Notes: generated from the letters alone by a model not told the origin. Counted from the stretch's first letter, positions 1 to 12,667 are shown. The stretch is DNA of 64,000 nucleotides from Mytilus trossulus (GCF_036588685.1 NC_086375.1:44361270-44425269); one strand, 5' to 3'. Numbers and translations are program-made.

Positions 1-981
1 CCATTAACATGATTAATTGCATTATTTGTCACTAAAGTACCACATAAATTGTGACCTACTATATCAAGATCAAGTTTTTGGAAGTATTCAAAAGACTACT
101 TGTTATGACCATCTTGGAAAAGTGTTCTTTCAAATGTAAAAGGGCCTAAATATACATGATATAAATAATTTAGTGTAGCCACTGCTGCAAGTGCAAGACA
201 TGATTTGGTAGCTCATGTTTGTCCGTGTTTCTTTAACTGGGTCAATCGACAAAAGTAGCTTCTAAAGAATTTTCAGTTGGACAAAAGATACCTTTGAATG
301 ATGCATCATAGTGCAAGGGAAGGGACAAAGGAGGAGTGCAAACTACTGCCATCCAGATGCTAGATACTTTTCTTGAAAAATCGATAGAGTGACTTCCCCT
401 TTATTGTTTCTTGACTTATCTTTAGAAACAAGCGTTAGATATAGATGCATTCCGAAGTCTACTTTCATTTTATGAATCCTTGTCTAATCTTTGCTTCGCT
501 CTACTGTAAAGCAGTGATACGGTTCCCAAGTTATTTTCATTTCCTTAATTTGTGACAGTCATGGAAACGGTAAGGAATATTTAGATAAATGATCCTTCAC
601 ACACAAAATCAGTGCACCAGACAAAATAATTTTATGACTATCCATTAAAAAGCAAGTGTTAGTGTTACGAATCTGTCTCAGGTACCTGTATCACATTTGT
701 TTAAATAACTGATAATGAATATATCTATGGGTTTTCTTCCTCATATATATTGATTGTTTCAGTCACTTAAAATGCTATTTTTAAAGCAAAGGAAGTTAAT
801 TTTTAGTCAAAGATTTTTATTATAAATGTTTAAATAGCCGTTATCATGGTTTATATAGGGGTTTTATCCATTTGGGACCCTTGTCCATAGTTTTTGATAG
901 TATGAACTATACATCCTGATCTAGACTACCTACATTATCAAACCTAGATTTTTAGACGTCAATGTATTTATTTCTTAGGTG
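1..981. other. Left flank, no gene seen
   Basis: AT-rich sequence with no convincing coding region and no recognised repeat. It ends at the target duplication of the large foldback-type element. Confidence 0.5.
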
Positions 982-990
982 ATATTTTTG

Positions 991-1180
991 GGTAAGCGGA
1001 AGAAGGGATCCCGTAGACCGCCCTACGTCACGATGCATGAATTATGCATATTCTATTTATAGGCTATTTTTAAACGATTCGGAAAATACTAATGCTAATA
1101 ATAGAATTTTCTTAACATTTAAAACTATCTTAAAAAACCGATGCAAAATCATTAAGTTTCATGGAGAGTGGTAAAGGGTT
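991..1180 (+). repeat. Left terminal inverted repeat of the foldback element
   Basis: The first ~47 bp match the right end with one difference, and similarity continues with small gaps to about 1180. It contains the motif GATCCCGTAGACCGCCC, which matches the core of the internal satellite. Confidence 0.85.
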
Positions 1181-1332
1181 ATTTTCGTGGAACGTGATCG
1201 CGTTTTTTTATTTCACGTTCAACGTGTTTTTACTTTTTTATTTTACGTTCAGTCGTGCAAAACAGCTAGGTGTTCAACATGTTCTATTATAATGAAATTT
1301 TTATACATGCTTCGTGATTCAAATATAAAAAA

Positions 1333-1600
1333 AGAAGATGTGGTATGATTGCCAAGGAGACAACTATCCACAAAAGACCATAATGACACAAAATTAACAA
1401 CTATAGGTCACCGCACGGCCTTCAACAATGAGCAAAGCCCATATGCCGCATAGTCAGCTATATAAGGACCCAATTAGACAATGTAAAACAATTCAATCGA
1501 GAAAACTAACGGCCTTATTTATGTAAAAAAATAAACGAAAAACAAATATGTAAAACATAAACCTACGACAACCACTGAATTCTAGCTAGGTTCCTGACTT
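1333..1600 (+). repeat. Dispersed repeat family A (copy in foldback left arm)
   Basis: Starts near GATGTGGTATGATTGCCAAG and includes a CACGGCCTTCAACAATGAGC block. Similar copies recur on both strands across the window. The right arm lacks it, so it inserted after the arms formed. It resembles a SINE or 3'-end-derived repeat; the class is not proven. Confidence 0.7.
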
Positions 1601-1679
1601 GGGGCAGGCACATACATAAATAATTTGGCTGGGTTAAACATGTTAAACATGTTAGCGGTATCCCAACCCTCACCCTCAC

Positions 1680-1838
1680 CAGTGGCGGATCCAGGAATTT
1701 TCATAAGTGGGGGCCCACTGACTGACCTAAGAGGGGGCCCGCTCCAGTCACGCTTCAGTGATTCCCTATATAAGCAACCAATTTTTTCCCCAAAAAGGGG
1801 GGGCGGGCCCCCTAGGCACCCCTCTTAATCCGCCTCTG
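1680..1838. mobile_element. Family G MITE (CAGTGGCGGATCC ends)
   Basis: 159-bp element with ends CAGTGGCGGAT and the inverted CAGAGGCGGAT, G/C-rich inside, flanked by CTCAC on both sides as a likely 5-bp duplication. It is nearly identical to 17670-17836. The 67-codon reading frame over it is a repeat artefact. Confidence 0.7.
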
Positions 1839-2299
1839 CTCACCTGGGACAAGTGGTATAACAGTACAACATAAGAACGAACTATAAAAATCAGTTGAAA
1901 ATTTCAAAGGCTTAAAAGCTTATTTTGCGTGCTCAGTATTTAAAAAAACATTTAAAAAAAACATTAGACAGGGATCGTCAACATGGTAAAGAACGAAATT
2001 GATTTAATTTTGTTTCCGTGATATGAAATGATAAGGCGGTAAGGCCAATGCTGGTGTTCCTTTATTTGCATTTTAAAAGTTAAGAATATCTTCATATACT
2101 TTTTTAAAAGCTAAAGCTGTAAATTATTTATATCATAAATATGTACACACTAAATTGGGAATATTAAGTAAAACAGAGAGTTCATATATACAAGAGGACA
2201 GTGACTCAGTCACAAAAGGTTCACCTTAAAGTCTTTATTTTTCGTGCAACGTTCATGACAGAAATTATTTCATGTTCAACGTGAAATGGTGTCTTAAAT

Positions 2300-2480
2300 A
2301 GGAAAATGTTCCGCATTACAGTAGCATATATCATTGTCCCCTCATTAAGCAAATACATATTCCCTTTTAAGATATATATGATTTAGATACTTTGATGTAG
2401 GCAAATTGAAAAAAAAAACACGTAGCTTACAACGTTCTTAGACACGAGACATTTCCTTTACGGGGTGTGAGGGGGTGGTG
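2300..2480 (+). repeat. Subterminal inverted match, left arm
   Basis: Blocks such as CCGCATTACAGTAGCATATA and GTAGGCAAATTG recur inverted in 12125-12440. This places both segments in the original inverted arms and shows that about 1 kb (1200-2300) is extra in the left arm. Confidence 0.7.
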
Positions 2481-2559
2481 GTAGTGGGGGTCGGGTCGGG
2501 GGTGCTGGTCTTCGTTTCCCCTGTTAATTGTTTATAATGAAGCTACATTTTCTATTAGG

Positions 2560-5500
2560 GCGTTTTACAGGATCTTCTGGGCGGTCTACATGATCCCCTG
2601 TTGTCTGAACCTTATATTTCTACTATAGAATGTTCTATAGGAGCTCCTATATTGTTTGTTTATCATGTATATAGCAAAGTACGTTCTACAGGATCACCTG
2701 GGCAGTCTATAGGATCCCCTGTTGTCTGAACATTGTATATAAACTATAAAACGTTCTATTGGATACCTTATTGTTTGTTTTTGATGTATCTACTAAAGGA
2801 CTTTCTACGGGATCCCTTGGTCGGTCTGTGTAATCCCCTGCTTTCTCGACATTATGTATCTACTACAAGACGTTCTACAGAATCCCTGTTGTTTGTTTTT
2901 CAAGTATATACTAAAGGGCGTTCTACAGGATCCCTTGGTCGGTCTACGGGATCCCCTGTTTTCTCAACATAATAAATCTACTATAAGACGTTCTATACGA
3001 TCCCCTATTGTTTGTTAATCAAGTATATACTAAAGGGCGTTCTACAGGATCCCCTGGGCGGTCTTCAAGATCCCTTGTTTTCTGAACATTATATATCTAC
3101 TAAAGGACGTTCTATAAGACCCCCTGTTGATTGTTTTTCATGTTTATACTATAGGGCGGTCTACAGGATCCCCTGTTGTCTTTACATTATATATCTACTA
3201 TAGGACGTTCTAAAGGAGCCCCTATAATGTTTGTTTATTATTTATATACTAAAGGGCGTTCTACCGGATCCCCTGGCCGTCTAGGATGCCCTGTGGATTG
3301 TTTTTTTTATGTTTATACTATAGGGCGTTCTACAGGATCCACTGGGCGGTCTACAGGATCCCCGTTTGTTTAAAAATATATATCTACTATAAGACGTTCT
3401 AAAGTATCCCCTGTTGTTTGTTTTTCATTTATATACTAAAGGGCGTTCTGTAGAATCCCCTGGACGGTCTACAGGATCGCCTGTTTTCTCAACATAATAT
3501 ATCTACTATAGGACGTTCTATAGGATCCCCTAGTGTTTGTTAATCATGTATATACTAAACTGCGTTCCACAATATCCACTATTTTCTCAACATGATATAT
3601 CTAATATAAGACGTTCTATAGGATCCCCTATTGTTGTTAATCATGTATATACTAAAGGGCGTTCTACAGGATCCCTTGGGCGGTCATCAGGATACTATGT
3701 TGTCTTTACATTATATATGTACTAAATGACGTTCTGTAAGACCCCCATTTGATTGTTTTTCATGTTTATACTAAAGGGCGTTCTATACTATCCCCTGTGC
3801 GGTCTACAGGATTCCCTGTGGATTGTTTTTTATGTTTATACTATAGGGCGTTCTACAGGATCCCCTGGGCGGTCTACAGGATCCCCTGTTTTCTCAACAT
3901 AATATATCTACTATAAGACGTTCTATAGGATCCCCTATTGTTGTTAATCATGTATATACTAAAGGGTGTTCTAAAGGATCCCTTGGGCGGTTTTAGGATA
4001 CTATGTTGTCTTTACAATATATATGTACTAAATGACGTTCTATAAGACCCCCTGTTGATTGTTTTTCATGTTTATACTATAGGGCGTTCTACATGATCCC
4101 CCTGGTCGGTCTACAGGATCCCCTTGTGTATTAACATTATATATCAACTATAGGACGTTCTATAGGATCCCCTTTATTGTTTGTTTATTATTTATATACT
4201 AAAGGGCGTTCTACATGAACCCCTGGGCGGTCTACAGGATGTCCTGTTGATTGTTTTTTATGTTTATACTATAAGGCGTTCTACAGGATCCAATGGTCGG
4301 TCTCCAGGATCCCCGTTTGTTTAAAAATATATCTACTATAAGACGTTCTAAAGTATCCCCTGTTGTATGTTTTTCATTTATATACTAAAGGGCGTTCTAC
4401 AGAACCCCCTGGGCGGTCTCCATGATCCCCTGTTTTCTCAACATTATATATCCACTATACGACGTTCTATAGGATCCCTATTGTTTGTTAATCATGTATA
4501 TACTAAAGGGCGTTCTACAGGATCCCTTGAGCGGTCTTTAGAATACTCTGTTGTCTTTACAGTATATATGAACTTAATGGCGTTCTATCATGAAGACTTC
4601 CTGTTGGTTGTTTTTCATGTTTATACTATAGGGCGTTCTACAGGATCCCCTGGGCGGTCTACAGGATCCCCGTTTGTTTAAAAATACATATCTACTATAA
4701 GACGTTCTTAAGTATCCCTTGATGTTTGTTTTTCATTTATATACTAAAAGGGCGTTCTACAGGATCCCCTGTTTTCTCAACATTATATATCCACCATAGG
4801 ACGTTCTATAGGATCCCCTGTTGATTGTTTTTCATGTTTATACTATAGTCCGTTCTACAGGATCTCCTGTTGTCTGAGCATTATATATTCTTTAGGATCC
4901 TGTTTGATTTGTATGCATCTAGTATAGGTTCCCCTGTTTTTAAACATGTATCATCTTTACATATTTTCTAGGGGGCGTTTTGTAGGATCCCCTGTTGTTG
5001 AATAGTCGTGTATCTGCATTCTGTAGGACGTTCTATAGGGTCTCCGGGCGGTTTTTAGAATCGCCTGCTGTTTGTTCATTATGTTTCTAGTATAAGACGT
5101 TCTTTAAGATCCTTTAGATCGTCTATATGTTCCCCTGTTGGTTGTTAATCATGCATCAATAACAGGGCGTTCTATAGGATCCCTTGTTGTATTATAATTG
5201 TGCATCTGCTATATAGGGCTTTCTATAGGATCCCCGGTCGGCCTATAAGATCCCCTATTGTTTTATAATCGTGAATCTGCTATAGGGCGTTCTATAGAAT
5301 CCTTGGGTCGTTCTAAAGGACCCCCTGTTGTTTGTTCACCATGTATTTTCCAGATGGTGTTCGATATAATCCAAAGGTCGATCTAAGGGAGCCCCAGTTG
5401 TTTGTTCATCATGTATCTATTAGAGGACATTTAATAGGATCCCCGAGACTGTCTATAGGACCCCGTTGTTTGTTAATCATATATATACTAGAGAACGTTC

Positions 5501-6395
5501 TATAAAATCCCCTGTTTGGTCTATAGGATCACTTCTTGTTTAATAATCGTGTAGCTGCTATACGGTGTTATATAGGATCCCGGGGCGGTCTATAGGATCC
5601 CCTGGTTATTTTTTTCATTATGTTTCCAGTATAAGGCGTTCTATAAGATCCTCTTGACCGCTTATAAGTTCCCCTGTTCGTTGTGCATCATGTATCTATA
5701 ACAGGGCGTTTATATGATCAACTGGGCGGTCTATACCCATTGTTTAATATTTGTGTATCTGCTAGATGTATCCACTTGAAGGTGTCCTATTTAGGATCCC
5801 CTTTAGTTGAAGAATCGTGTATCTAATAAAGGGCGTTCTATAGGATCCCCGGGGCGTTCTATAGGATCCATTGTTGCTTGTTTATCATGTATCTACAATA
5901 GGGCGTTCTATAGAATTCCCTGGGCGGTCTGTATGATCCCGTATTGTTTAATAATCGTGCATCTGCTATAGGGCGTTCTTTAAGATCCCTGGGTCGATCC
6001 ATAGAATCTCTAGGTTGGTCTATAGGAGCCATGTTGTTTGTTCATAATGTATCTATTGGAGGGCGTTCTACAGGGTCCCCTGGGCGGTCTATAGGATTCC
6101 CTGTGGTTTAATAATTGTGTATCTGCTATACGGTGTTCTATAGGATCCCGTTGTTTGTTAATCATGTATCTACTAGGGAGCGTTCTATGGGATCCCCTAT
6201 TGGATCTATTTGATCACCTGTTGTGCAATATTCGTGTATTTGCTATAGGGCGTTCTATAGGATCCCCTGTTCGTTGTTCATGTAACAGGATGTTCTATAC
6301 GATACCCTGTGCGGTTTATAGGATCCCCGGGTCGGTCTTAGGATCCCTTCTTGTTTAATAATCGTGCATCTGCTATAGGACGTCCTTTGTTATCC
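2560..6395 (+). repeat. ~118-bp satellite array, plus orientation
   Basis: Roughly 33 tandem monomers of about 118 bp. Each holds three related submotifs of the form GTTCTAYAGGATCCCCTG joined by AT-rich linkers. Monomers from 2560 to about 4900 are fairly uniform. From about 4900 inward they diverge and use a linker with TAATAATCGTGCATCTGC. Serial short reading frames with GRSTGSPG-like peptides arise from the repeat and change frame between monomers, so they are not treated as genes. Confidence 0.9.
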
Positions 6396-7214
6396 CTTTC
6401 AAAGGGGGCATATTAATGTTCGTTTCTTCTTTTTTTTTCATTTCGTTTATAATATATCTTCTTAAGTGTATAAAATATCTTATTGAATTAATAAGATATC
6501 TTATAAAGTATATAAGCTATGTTTTAAAGTTGATAAGATATCTTGTAAAAGGTAAATTATATAAAATGTCTTATATATTATATATTATATGAGATATATT
6601 TTATATTTTATTATTACATAGAATATATTATCATTAATAGACAGTGCATCATCAATTCATCGGAAAGGGATATTAAAAGACGGGTCAATTTCTTTTCTCC
6701 TGTCTGTACAAATCAATAAGAATACGAAAACAAATAGAATTGCCGTTTAGAGCAAAGGCGGATGTCATATTGTTCTCAAGTTGCCAGACGACCTTTCCAT
6801 TTCTAGGTGTCCGTCAAATATAAATAAAATTTATACTAAAAAAACTACCTACGGCTAGGTACATGTAGTTCTGAGGATCATACAAATTGTTGACACCTAC
6901 TTTGTATAATGAATATCATGGTTCTTTGCTCGGGAATACAAGAACTATATACAATAAACATAAAAAAATATTGTTGACCAGTGTTTATAGTAATAGAGAC
7001 CATCTGGGACAATCCCCTTATAAAAAAGCACAACTTTATATAATGGTTTACATTATGCCATAATTCCATAAAAATGAATGTGTCTATCCTTTTCCGAGAA
7101 CTTTTCGGGACAATAACATTATGGGGAAAAAGAAAAGAAAAAGAAAAAAAAACAATAACAATATGCGGTTCGACCTTTGAAAGGGATAACATAGAACGCT
7201 TTGTAGCAGATACA
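6396..7214. other. AT-rich central loop of the foldback element
   Basis: Separates the two opposing satellite arrays. It has several palindromic AAGATATCTT motifs (about 6473-6550) and TA-rich runs to 6610. The longest frame (6878-7228, minus) shows no recognisable domain, and no transposase motif was seen. Confidence 0.6.
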
Positions 7215-10200
7215 AGGTTATTAAACAATAGGGGATCCTATAGACAGACCCGGGGATCCTATAGAACGCACTATAGAATATGCGCGATTATTAAACAAAA
7301 GGGGATCATATAGACCGCCAAGGTATAAACAATAGCGAATCCTATAGACAGACCCGGTGATCCTATAAAATGCACTATAGAATATGCACGATTATTAAAC
7401 AAAAGGGGGTCCTGTAGACCGCCCAGGGGATCGTATAGAACAACCTGTTATAAATACATGATGAACAACCAACAGGGGATCCTACAGACAGCCAAGGGGA
7501 ACGTATAGAACAACCTGTTATAGATACATTATGAACAAACAACTGGGGATCCTATAGACCGCCCCGGGAATCCTTTAGAACGCCCTATAGCAGATACACA
7601 ATTATTAGACCACAAGGGATCATAAAGAACGCCTATGGGAAGCATATATAACGCCCTCTAAAAGATACATGATGAAAAAACTACATGGCTCCTATAGACC
7701 GACCCTGGGATTTTATGGAACACCCTCTAGAAGAAACATGTTGAACAAACAACAGAGGATCCTATGGACCGACCCAAGATCCCAAAGAATTCCCTATGGC
7801 AGATGCGCGATTATTAAACACTACGGGATCCTATAGACCGCCTAGGGAACCTATAGAACAACCTGTTATAGATTCATGATTAACAACCAACAGGGGATCC
7901 TATAGAACGCCCCCGGGAACCTATAGAACGCCTTATAGCAGATACACGATTATAACACAACAGGTAATCCTATAGACCCAACAGGTGATCCCATAGAACG
8001 CTCGCTGGTAGATTAATCTAGTGAATACATGAAAACTAAACAATGGGATCCTATAAAACGCCCCGGGTATTCTATAGAACGCCCTTTACAGATACACACC
8101 CATTAAACCACAGGGGATCATATCGACCGCCCATGGGAGCATATATATAACGCCCTCAAATATATACATGAAAAACAAACAACAGTTTAAGCTATATAAC
8201 GTCCCATAGTAGATATATAGTATTCAAACAACAGGGGGTCCTGTAGAGCGTCTTTTAGTAGATATATAATGTTCAGACAACAGGGGATCCTGTAGACCGC
8301 CCAGGGGATCCTGTAGAACGCCCCTTAGTATATACACGATAAACAGATATATAGGATCCTATAAAACGTTATATAGTAGATATATAATGTTCAGACAAAA
8401 GAGGATACTGTAGAACGCATAAACACGAATAACACCAAAAGGGGACCCTATAGAACGTCCTATTTGAGATATATACCGTTGAGAAAACAGGAGATCCTGC
8501 AGAACACCCAAGGGATTATAAAAGCCTTATAGTATATACATGAAAAACAAACTACAGGGGGACCTATAGAATTTCCTTTCTCAGATGCATAATTTTTTAC
8601 AAAAGAGGATCCTGTAGACCCGCCCTGGGGATCCTGTAGAACGACCTATAGTCGAAACATGAAAAAACGATCAATAGGGGGTCTTTTACAACGTCCTTTA
8701 ATATATATATATATAATGATAAGACAACAGGGGATCGTGTAGAACGCCCAATGAATGAACAACAAACAACAGGGGATCCTGCAAACCGTCCAGGGGATAC
8801 TGTAGAGCGCCCTATGGTATAAACCTGACTAACAAACAACAGGGGATCCTATAGAACGTCTTATCGTAGATATATAATGTTGAGAAAACAGGGGATCCTG
8901 TAGACCGCCAAGGGGGTCTTGTAGAACGCCCGATAGTATAAACCTTAACAACAAACAAAAGGGGATCATATAGAACGTCTTTTAGTAGATAAATAATGTT
9001 GAGATAACAGGGGATCCTGCAGACCGCCCAGGGAATACTGTAGAACGCCCTATAGTATAAACATGAACAACAAACAACAGGGGATCCTATAGAACGTCTC
9101 ATAGTAGATAAGTAATGTTGAGAAAATAGGGGATCCTGCAGACCGCCCAGGGGATACTGTAAAACTCCCTATAGTATATACTTGAAAAAAAAAACAGGGG
9201 ATCCTATAGAACGTCTTAAAGTAGATATATAATGTTGAGAAAACAGAGGATCCTGTAGACCGCCAAGGGGATCTTGTAGAACGCCCGATAGTATAAACCT
9301 TAACAACAAACAAAAGGGGATCATATAGAACGTCTTTTAGTAGATAAATAATGTTGAGAAAACAGGGGATCCTGCAGACCGCCCAGGGGATACTGTAGAA
9401 CGCCCTATAGTATAAACATGAACAACAAACAACAGGGGATCCTATAGAACGTCTTACAGCAGATAAATATGTTGAGAAAACAGGGGATCCTGCAGACCGC
9501 CCAGGGGATACTGTAGAACGCCCTATAGTATAAACATGAACAACAAACAACAGGAGATCCTATAGAACGTCTCATAGTAGATAAGTAATGTTGAGAAAAT
9601 AGGGGATCCTGCAGACCGCCCAGGGGATACTCTAAAACTCCCTATAGTATATACTTGGAAAAAAACCCAACAGGGGATCCTAAAGAACGTCTTAAAGTAG
9701 ATATATAATGTTGAGAAAACAGGGGATCCTGTTGACCGCCTAGGGAATCCTGTAGAACCCCTATAGTATACACTTGAAAAACAGACAACATGGGATCCTT
9801 TAGAACGACTTATAGTAGATACATAATGTTGATAAAACTTGTGATCCTGCAGACCGCCCAGGGGATACTGTAGAGCGCCCTATAGTATAAACCTGAACAA
9901 CAAACAACAGGGGATCCTATAGAACGTCTCATAGTTTATAAGTAATGTTGAGAAAACAGGGGATCCTGAAAACCGCCCAGGGGATACTGTAGAACGCCCT
10001 GTAGTATACACTTGAAAAACAATCATCAGGGGGTCTTATGAGCGTCCTATAGTAGATATATGATGTTAAGACAACAGGGGATACTGTAGAGCGCCCTATA
10101 GTATAAACCTGAACAACAAACAACAGGGGATCCTATAGAACGTCTCATAGTAGATAAGTAATGTTGAGAAAACAGGGGATCCTGCAGACCGCCCAGGGGA

Positions 10201-10835
10201 TACTGTAGAACGCCCTATAGTAAACACTTGAAAGACAAATAACAGGGGGTCCTATTGAACGTCCTCTAGTAGATATATAATGTAAAGACAACAGGGGATC
10301 CTGCAGACCGCCCAGGGGATACCGTAGAACGCCCTATAGTATAAACATAAACAACAAACAACAGGGGATCCTATAGAAAGCCTTATAGTGTAAACATGAT
10401 AATTAAACAACAGCTTTCTTAAATGCATAATTTTCATAAACAACAGGGGACCCTGTAAACCGTCCAGGGGATCTAGTAGAACGCCCTATGCTATAGACTT
10501 GAAAAACAAACAACAGGGGATCCTGTAGAACGTTCTCTTAGCCTAAAAGATACATAAAAAACAAACAATAGGGTATCCTATAGAACGGTCTATAGTTTAT
10601 ATATAATGTTGAGAAAACAGGGGGTCCCACAGACCGACCAAGGGATCCAGTAGAGAGTCCTTTAGTATAAACATGATAAACAAAGAACAGGGGATTCTAT
10701 AGAACGTTCTCTTAGCCTAGTACATGTAGATACATAAAAGCAAACAATAGGGTATCCTTATAGTTTAAATATAATGTTCAGGGGATCTGGAGAACACCCC
10801 CTTTAGTATATACATGATAAACAAACAATATGGAA
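7215..10835 (-). repeat. ~118-bp satellite array, minus orientation
   Basis: Inverted counterpart of 2560-6395. The inner part (7215-8200) carries the diverged ATTATTAAAC linker type and the outer part (8200-10800) the uniform type, mirroring the left array. Segments at 8990-9640 are near-identical higher-order copies. The frame at 9050-9550 is a by-product of this uniformity. Confidence 0.9.
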
Positions 10836-11039
10836 TCCTATATATTTTTTATAAATAAAGGGCATAAAATCAGATACAATTGATTTGCATAATTGGTAAC
10901 AACAACAATAATAGAGGCATATACATATATATATTGAATATAAGTATTGGTCAGAATGAAGCCAAAAACCACATATATATATTGTGAATAAAAGAATAAT
11001 AAAATTACATTATATATGTATGTATTCTCAAATAGTTTA

Positions 11040-11775
11040 CATGACTTAGTGTCAGTGTTCATACCTGATCTCCTTAATTCAAAACAATCACCATTATAAC
11101 AGACCAGTTCTTCCATAAGAGTAACATTTTCCTGGGTCAAGAGCCATAAAAATTTAGAAGATTTATTCAAATTTATAAAATTTTAACAATTGTTAGAAAT
11201 GTCGTGGAAAAAATCGCCCCTTTGAATATCATAAAGAGGGCATTCTAATAAAACATGAAGCTCATCTTCAACTTTACCGAGTGAGCAATTAGAACAAAGA
11301 CACTCAGATCTTTCTATATGTTTTTTTTGAATATCTGTTTGTCTCAACTTTTAAAGAGTGAGCGCTTATTCTTAATTTACAAATTGACTGTCTTTTTTTT
11401 AAGTTCTGTAATTCTAAATATTTTTCTTTCTTAAAACATTTTTTCCCCTTTTTCGGAGTTAATTGTTTGATACTTCAGTTTATTCCAAACTGTGAAATAA
11501 CTTTTACATAGTTTTTTTTTAACATACTGACATAAAGAACCGCTTGATTGGTCAAAATTTGGTATTCAAGCTCTCTCTGAATATAATCCCTTCTTTCAAA
11601 CGTTCCAGTCTATGGCAATATTTTAACATTGATAAAATTATAGTAAAATGCATAGGAAATCTACCAATCGCTGACATTACAGCTATATTACTTGACTTTC
11701 TGTTTACACCAAGAATATATTTCATAAATTTGGTATGAGCTTTTTCAGAAGAATCCTGACCAAAAACTTGTTCCT
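11040..11775 (-). pseudogene. Non-LTR retrotransposon reverse-transcriptase C-terminus, decayed
   Basis: Read on the minus strand in shifting frames, this gives EQVFGQDSSEKAHTKF, then KYILGVNRKSSNIAVMSAIG, then ICKLRISAHSLKVETNRYSK, a stop, then ECLCSNCSLGKVEDELHVLL and ECPLYDIQRGDFFHDIS, ending with KFLWLLTQENVTLMEELVCY. The order and the Cys-Cys-His-Cys pattern match the region after the reverse-transcriptase palm in metazoan non-LTR elements that end in a zinc-knuckle-like motif. At least two frame breaks and a stop show it is dead. It lies between two satellite blocks of the right arm with no counterpart in the left arm, so it inserted there later. The clade cannot be named from this fragment. 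Confidence 0.75.
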
Positions 11776-12085
11776 AAAGAACGTTCTATACTACAGTAGA
11801 TATTTATATAATATTCAGACAACAAGGGATCATGTAGACTGCCCAGGGGATCCTGTAGAACGTCCTTTAGTGTATACATGATAAACAAACAATAAAAGGG
11901 ATCATATAGAACGTTCTGTAGTAGATATATAAGGTTCAGACAACAGGGGATCATGTAGAACGACCAGGGGATCATGTAGAACGACCAGGGGATCATGTAG
12001 AACGCCCTAACAGTAGCTTTATTGCAAACAAGTAACAATGTTTCCTATAGAACGTCCAGCTATAGTAGAATGGTCAGACAAAAGG
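11765..12085 (-). repeat. Outer satellite block, right arm
   Basis: Same satellite as 7215-10835, split off by the non-LTR fragment. At about 11940-12008 a 21-bp unit (AGGGGATCATGTAGAACGAC plus one base) repeats about three times, exposing the basic subunit of the 118-bp monomer. Confidence 0.8.
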
Positions 12086-12124
12086 GGTCAGATTACAGAT
12101 TCGTTTCTTTAAACGAAGACCAGT

Positions 12125-12440
12125 TTAAACACCCTCTCACACTCCTGTATAGCCTTAGTACGTGTAACATGTTTAACATGTGTAAGCTACATCTTTTTTT
12201 CAATTTGCCTACATAAAAATACTCTTTTAAACGGATAATAAAAATATTATATACTCCATAGTATATCCAAATCATGGGACCACATGCATGTGACATTTGC
12301 AGGTCTTTAATTCACAGAATTAAGGCACTTATTACTACTGTTTATCATATCTATATGTAATGTATCATGTACATTTTAAAAAGGAATCTGTATATGATAT
12401 TTGCACAATGATATATGCTACTGTAATGCGGTACATTTTA
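12125..12440 (-). repeat. Subterminal inverted match, right arm
   Basis: Inverted partner of 2300-2480, between the outer satellite block and the right terminal repeat. Confidence 0.65.
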
Positions 12441-12469
12441 CTTTTTTTTCATGTGATATAAATAAATAA

Positions 12470-12658
12470 AGCAAATTCACCGTGTTACATGAAAGTAAAT
12501 GATATTGAATCCTTTTTTTAATAGTTGTACATGTTGAGAATATTCTATTTTTAGAATAAGTATTTTCAGAATCGTTTATAAATAGCTTATAAATAGAATA
12601 TGCATAATTCATGAATCGTGACGTAGGGCGGTCTACGGGATCCCTTCTTCCGCTTACC
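12470..12658 (-). repeat. Right terminal inverted repeat of the foldback element
   Basis: Inverted copy of 991-1180, ending CTTCTTCCGCTTACC directly before the 9-bp duplication ATATTTTTG. The 92-codon minus frame across it continues into flanking DNA and is not a gene. Confidence 0.85.
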
Positions 12659-12667
12659 ATATTTTTG

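Larger units (their letters stand above)
991..12658. mobile_element. 11.7-kb foldback-type (possibly Mutator-like) element with satellite arms
   Basis: The two ends are inverted copies starting GGTAAGCGGAAGAAG and stay alignable for about 180 bp (991-1180 against 12470-12658). The element is flanked directly by a 9-bp target duplication, ATATTTTTG, at 982-990 and 12659-12667. Inside, both arms carry a second inverted match (about 2300-2480 against 12125-12440), then long arrays of a ~118-bp satellite pointing in opposite directions (2560-6395 plus; 7215-10835 and 11765-12085 minus) around a loop at 6396-7214. Long terminal repeats built of tandem subrepeats define foldback elements, and a 9-bp duplication is usual for foldback and Mutator-like transposons. 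No transposase was found, so it is probably non-autonomous. Later insertions include a family A repeat and a family G MITE in the left arm and a non-LTR fragment in the right arm. The superfamily is inference; the inverted ends and target duplication are seen directly. Confidence 0.88.

Noticed and set aside
6878-7228. 116-codon minus-strand frame in the foldback loop as a possible transposase
   Set aside because: No DDE-like or zinc-finger pattern, and it runs into the satellite junction.
8597-10443. Several long minus-strand frames with repeated GRSTGSPGRSAGSP peptides, up to 166 codons, and similar plus-strand frames at 2733-4681
   Set aside because: They follow the satellite. The ~118-bp period is not a multiple of three, so the peptide changes frame each unit, and the same motifs appear on both arms. 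No start context or splice structure supports coding.
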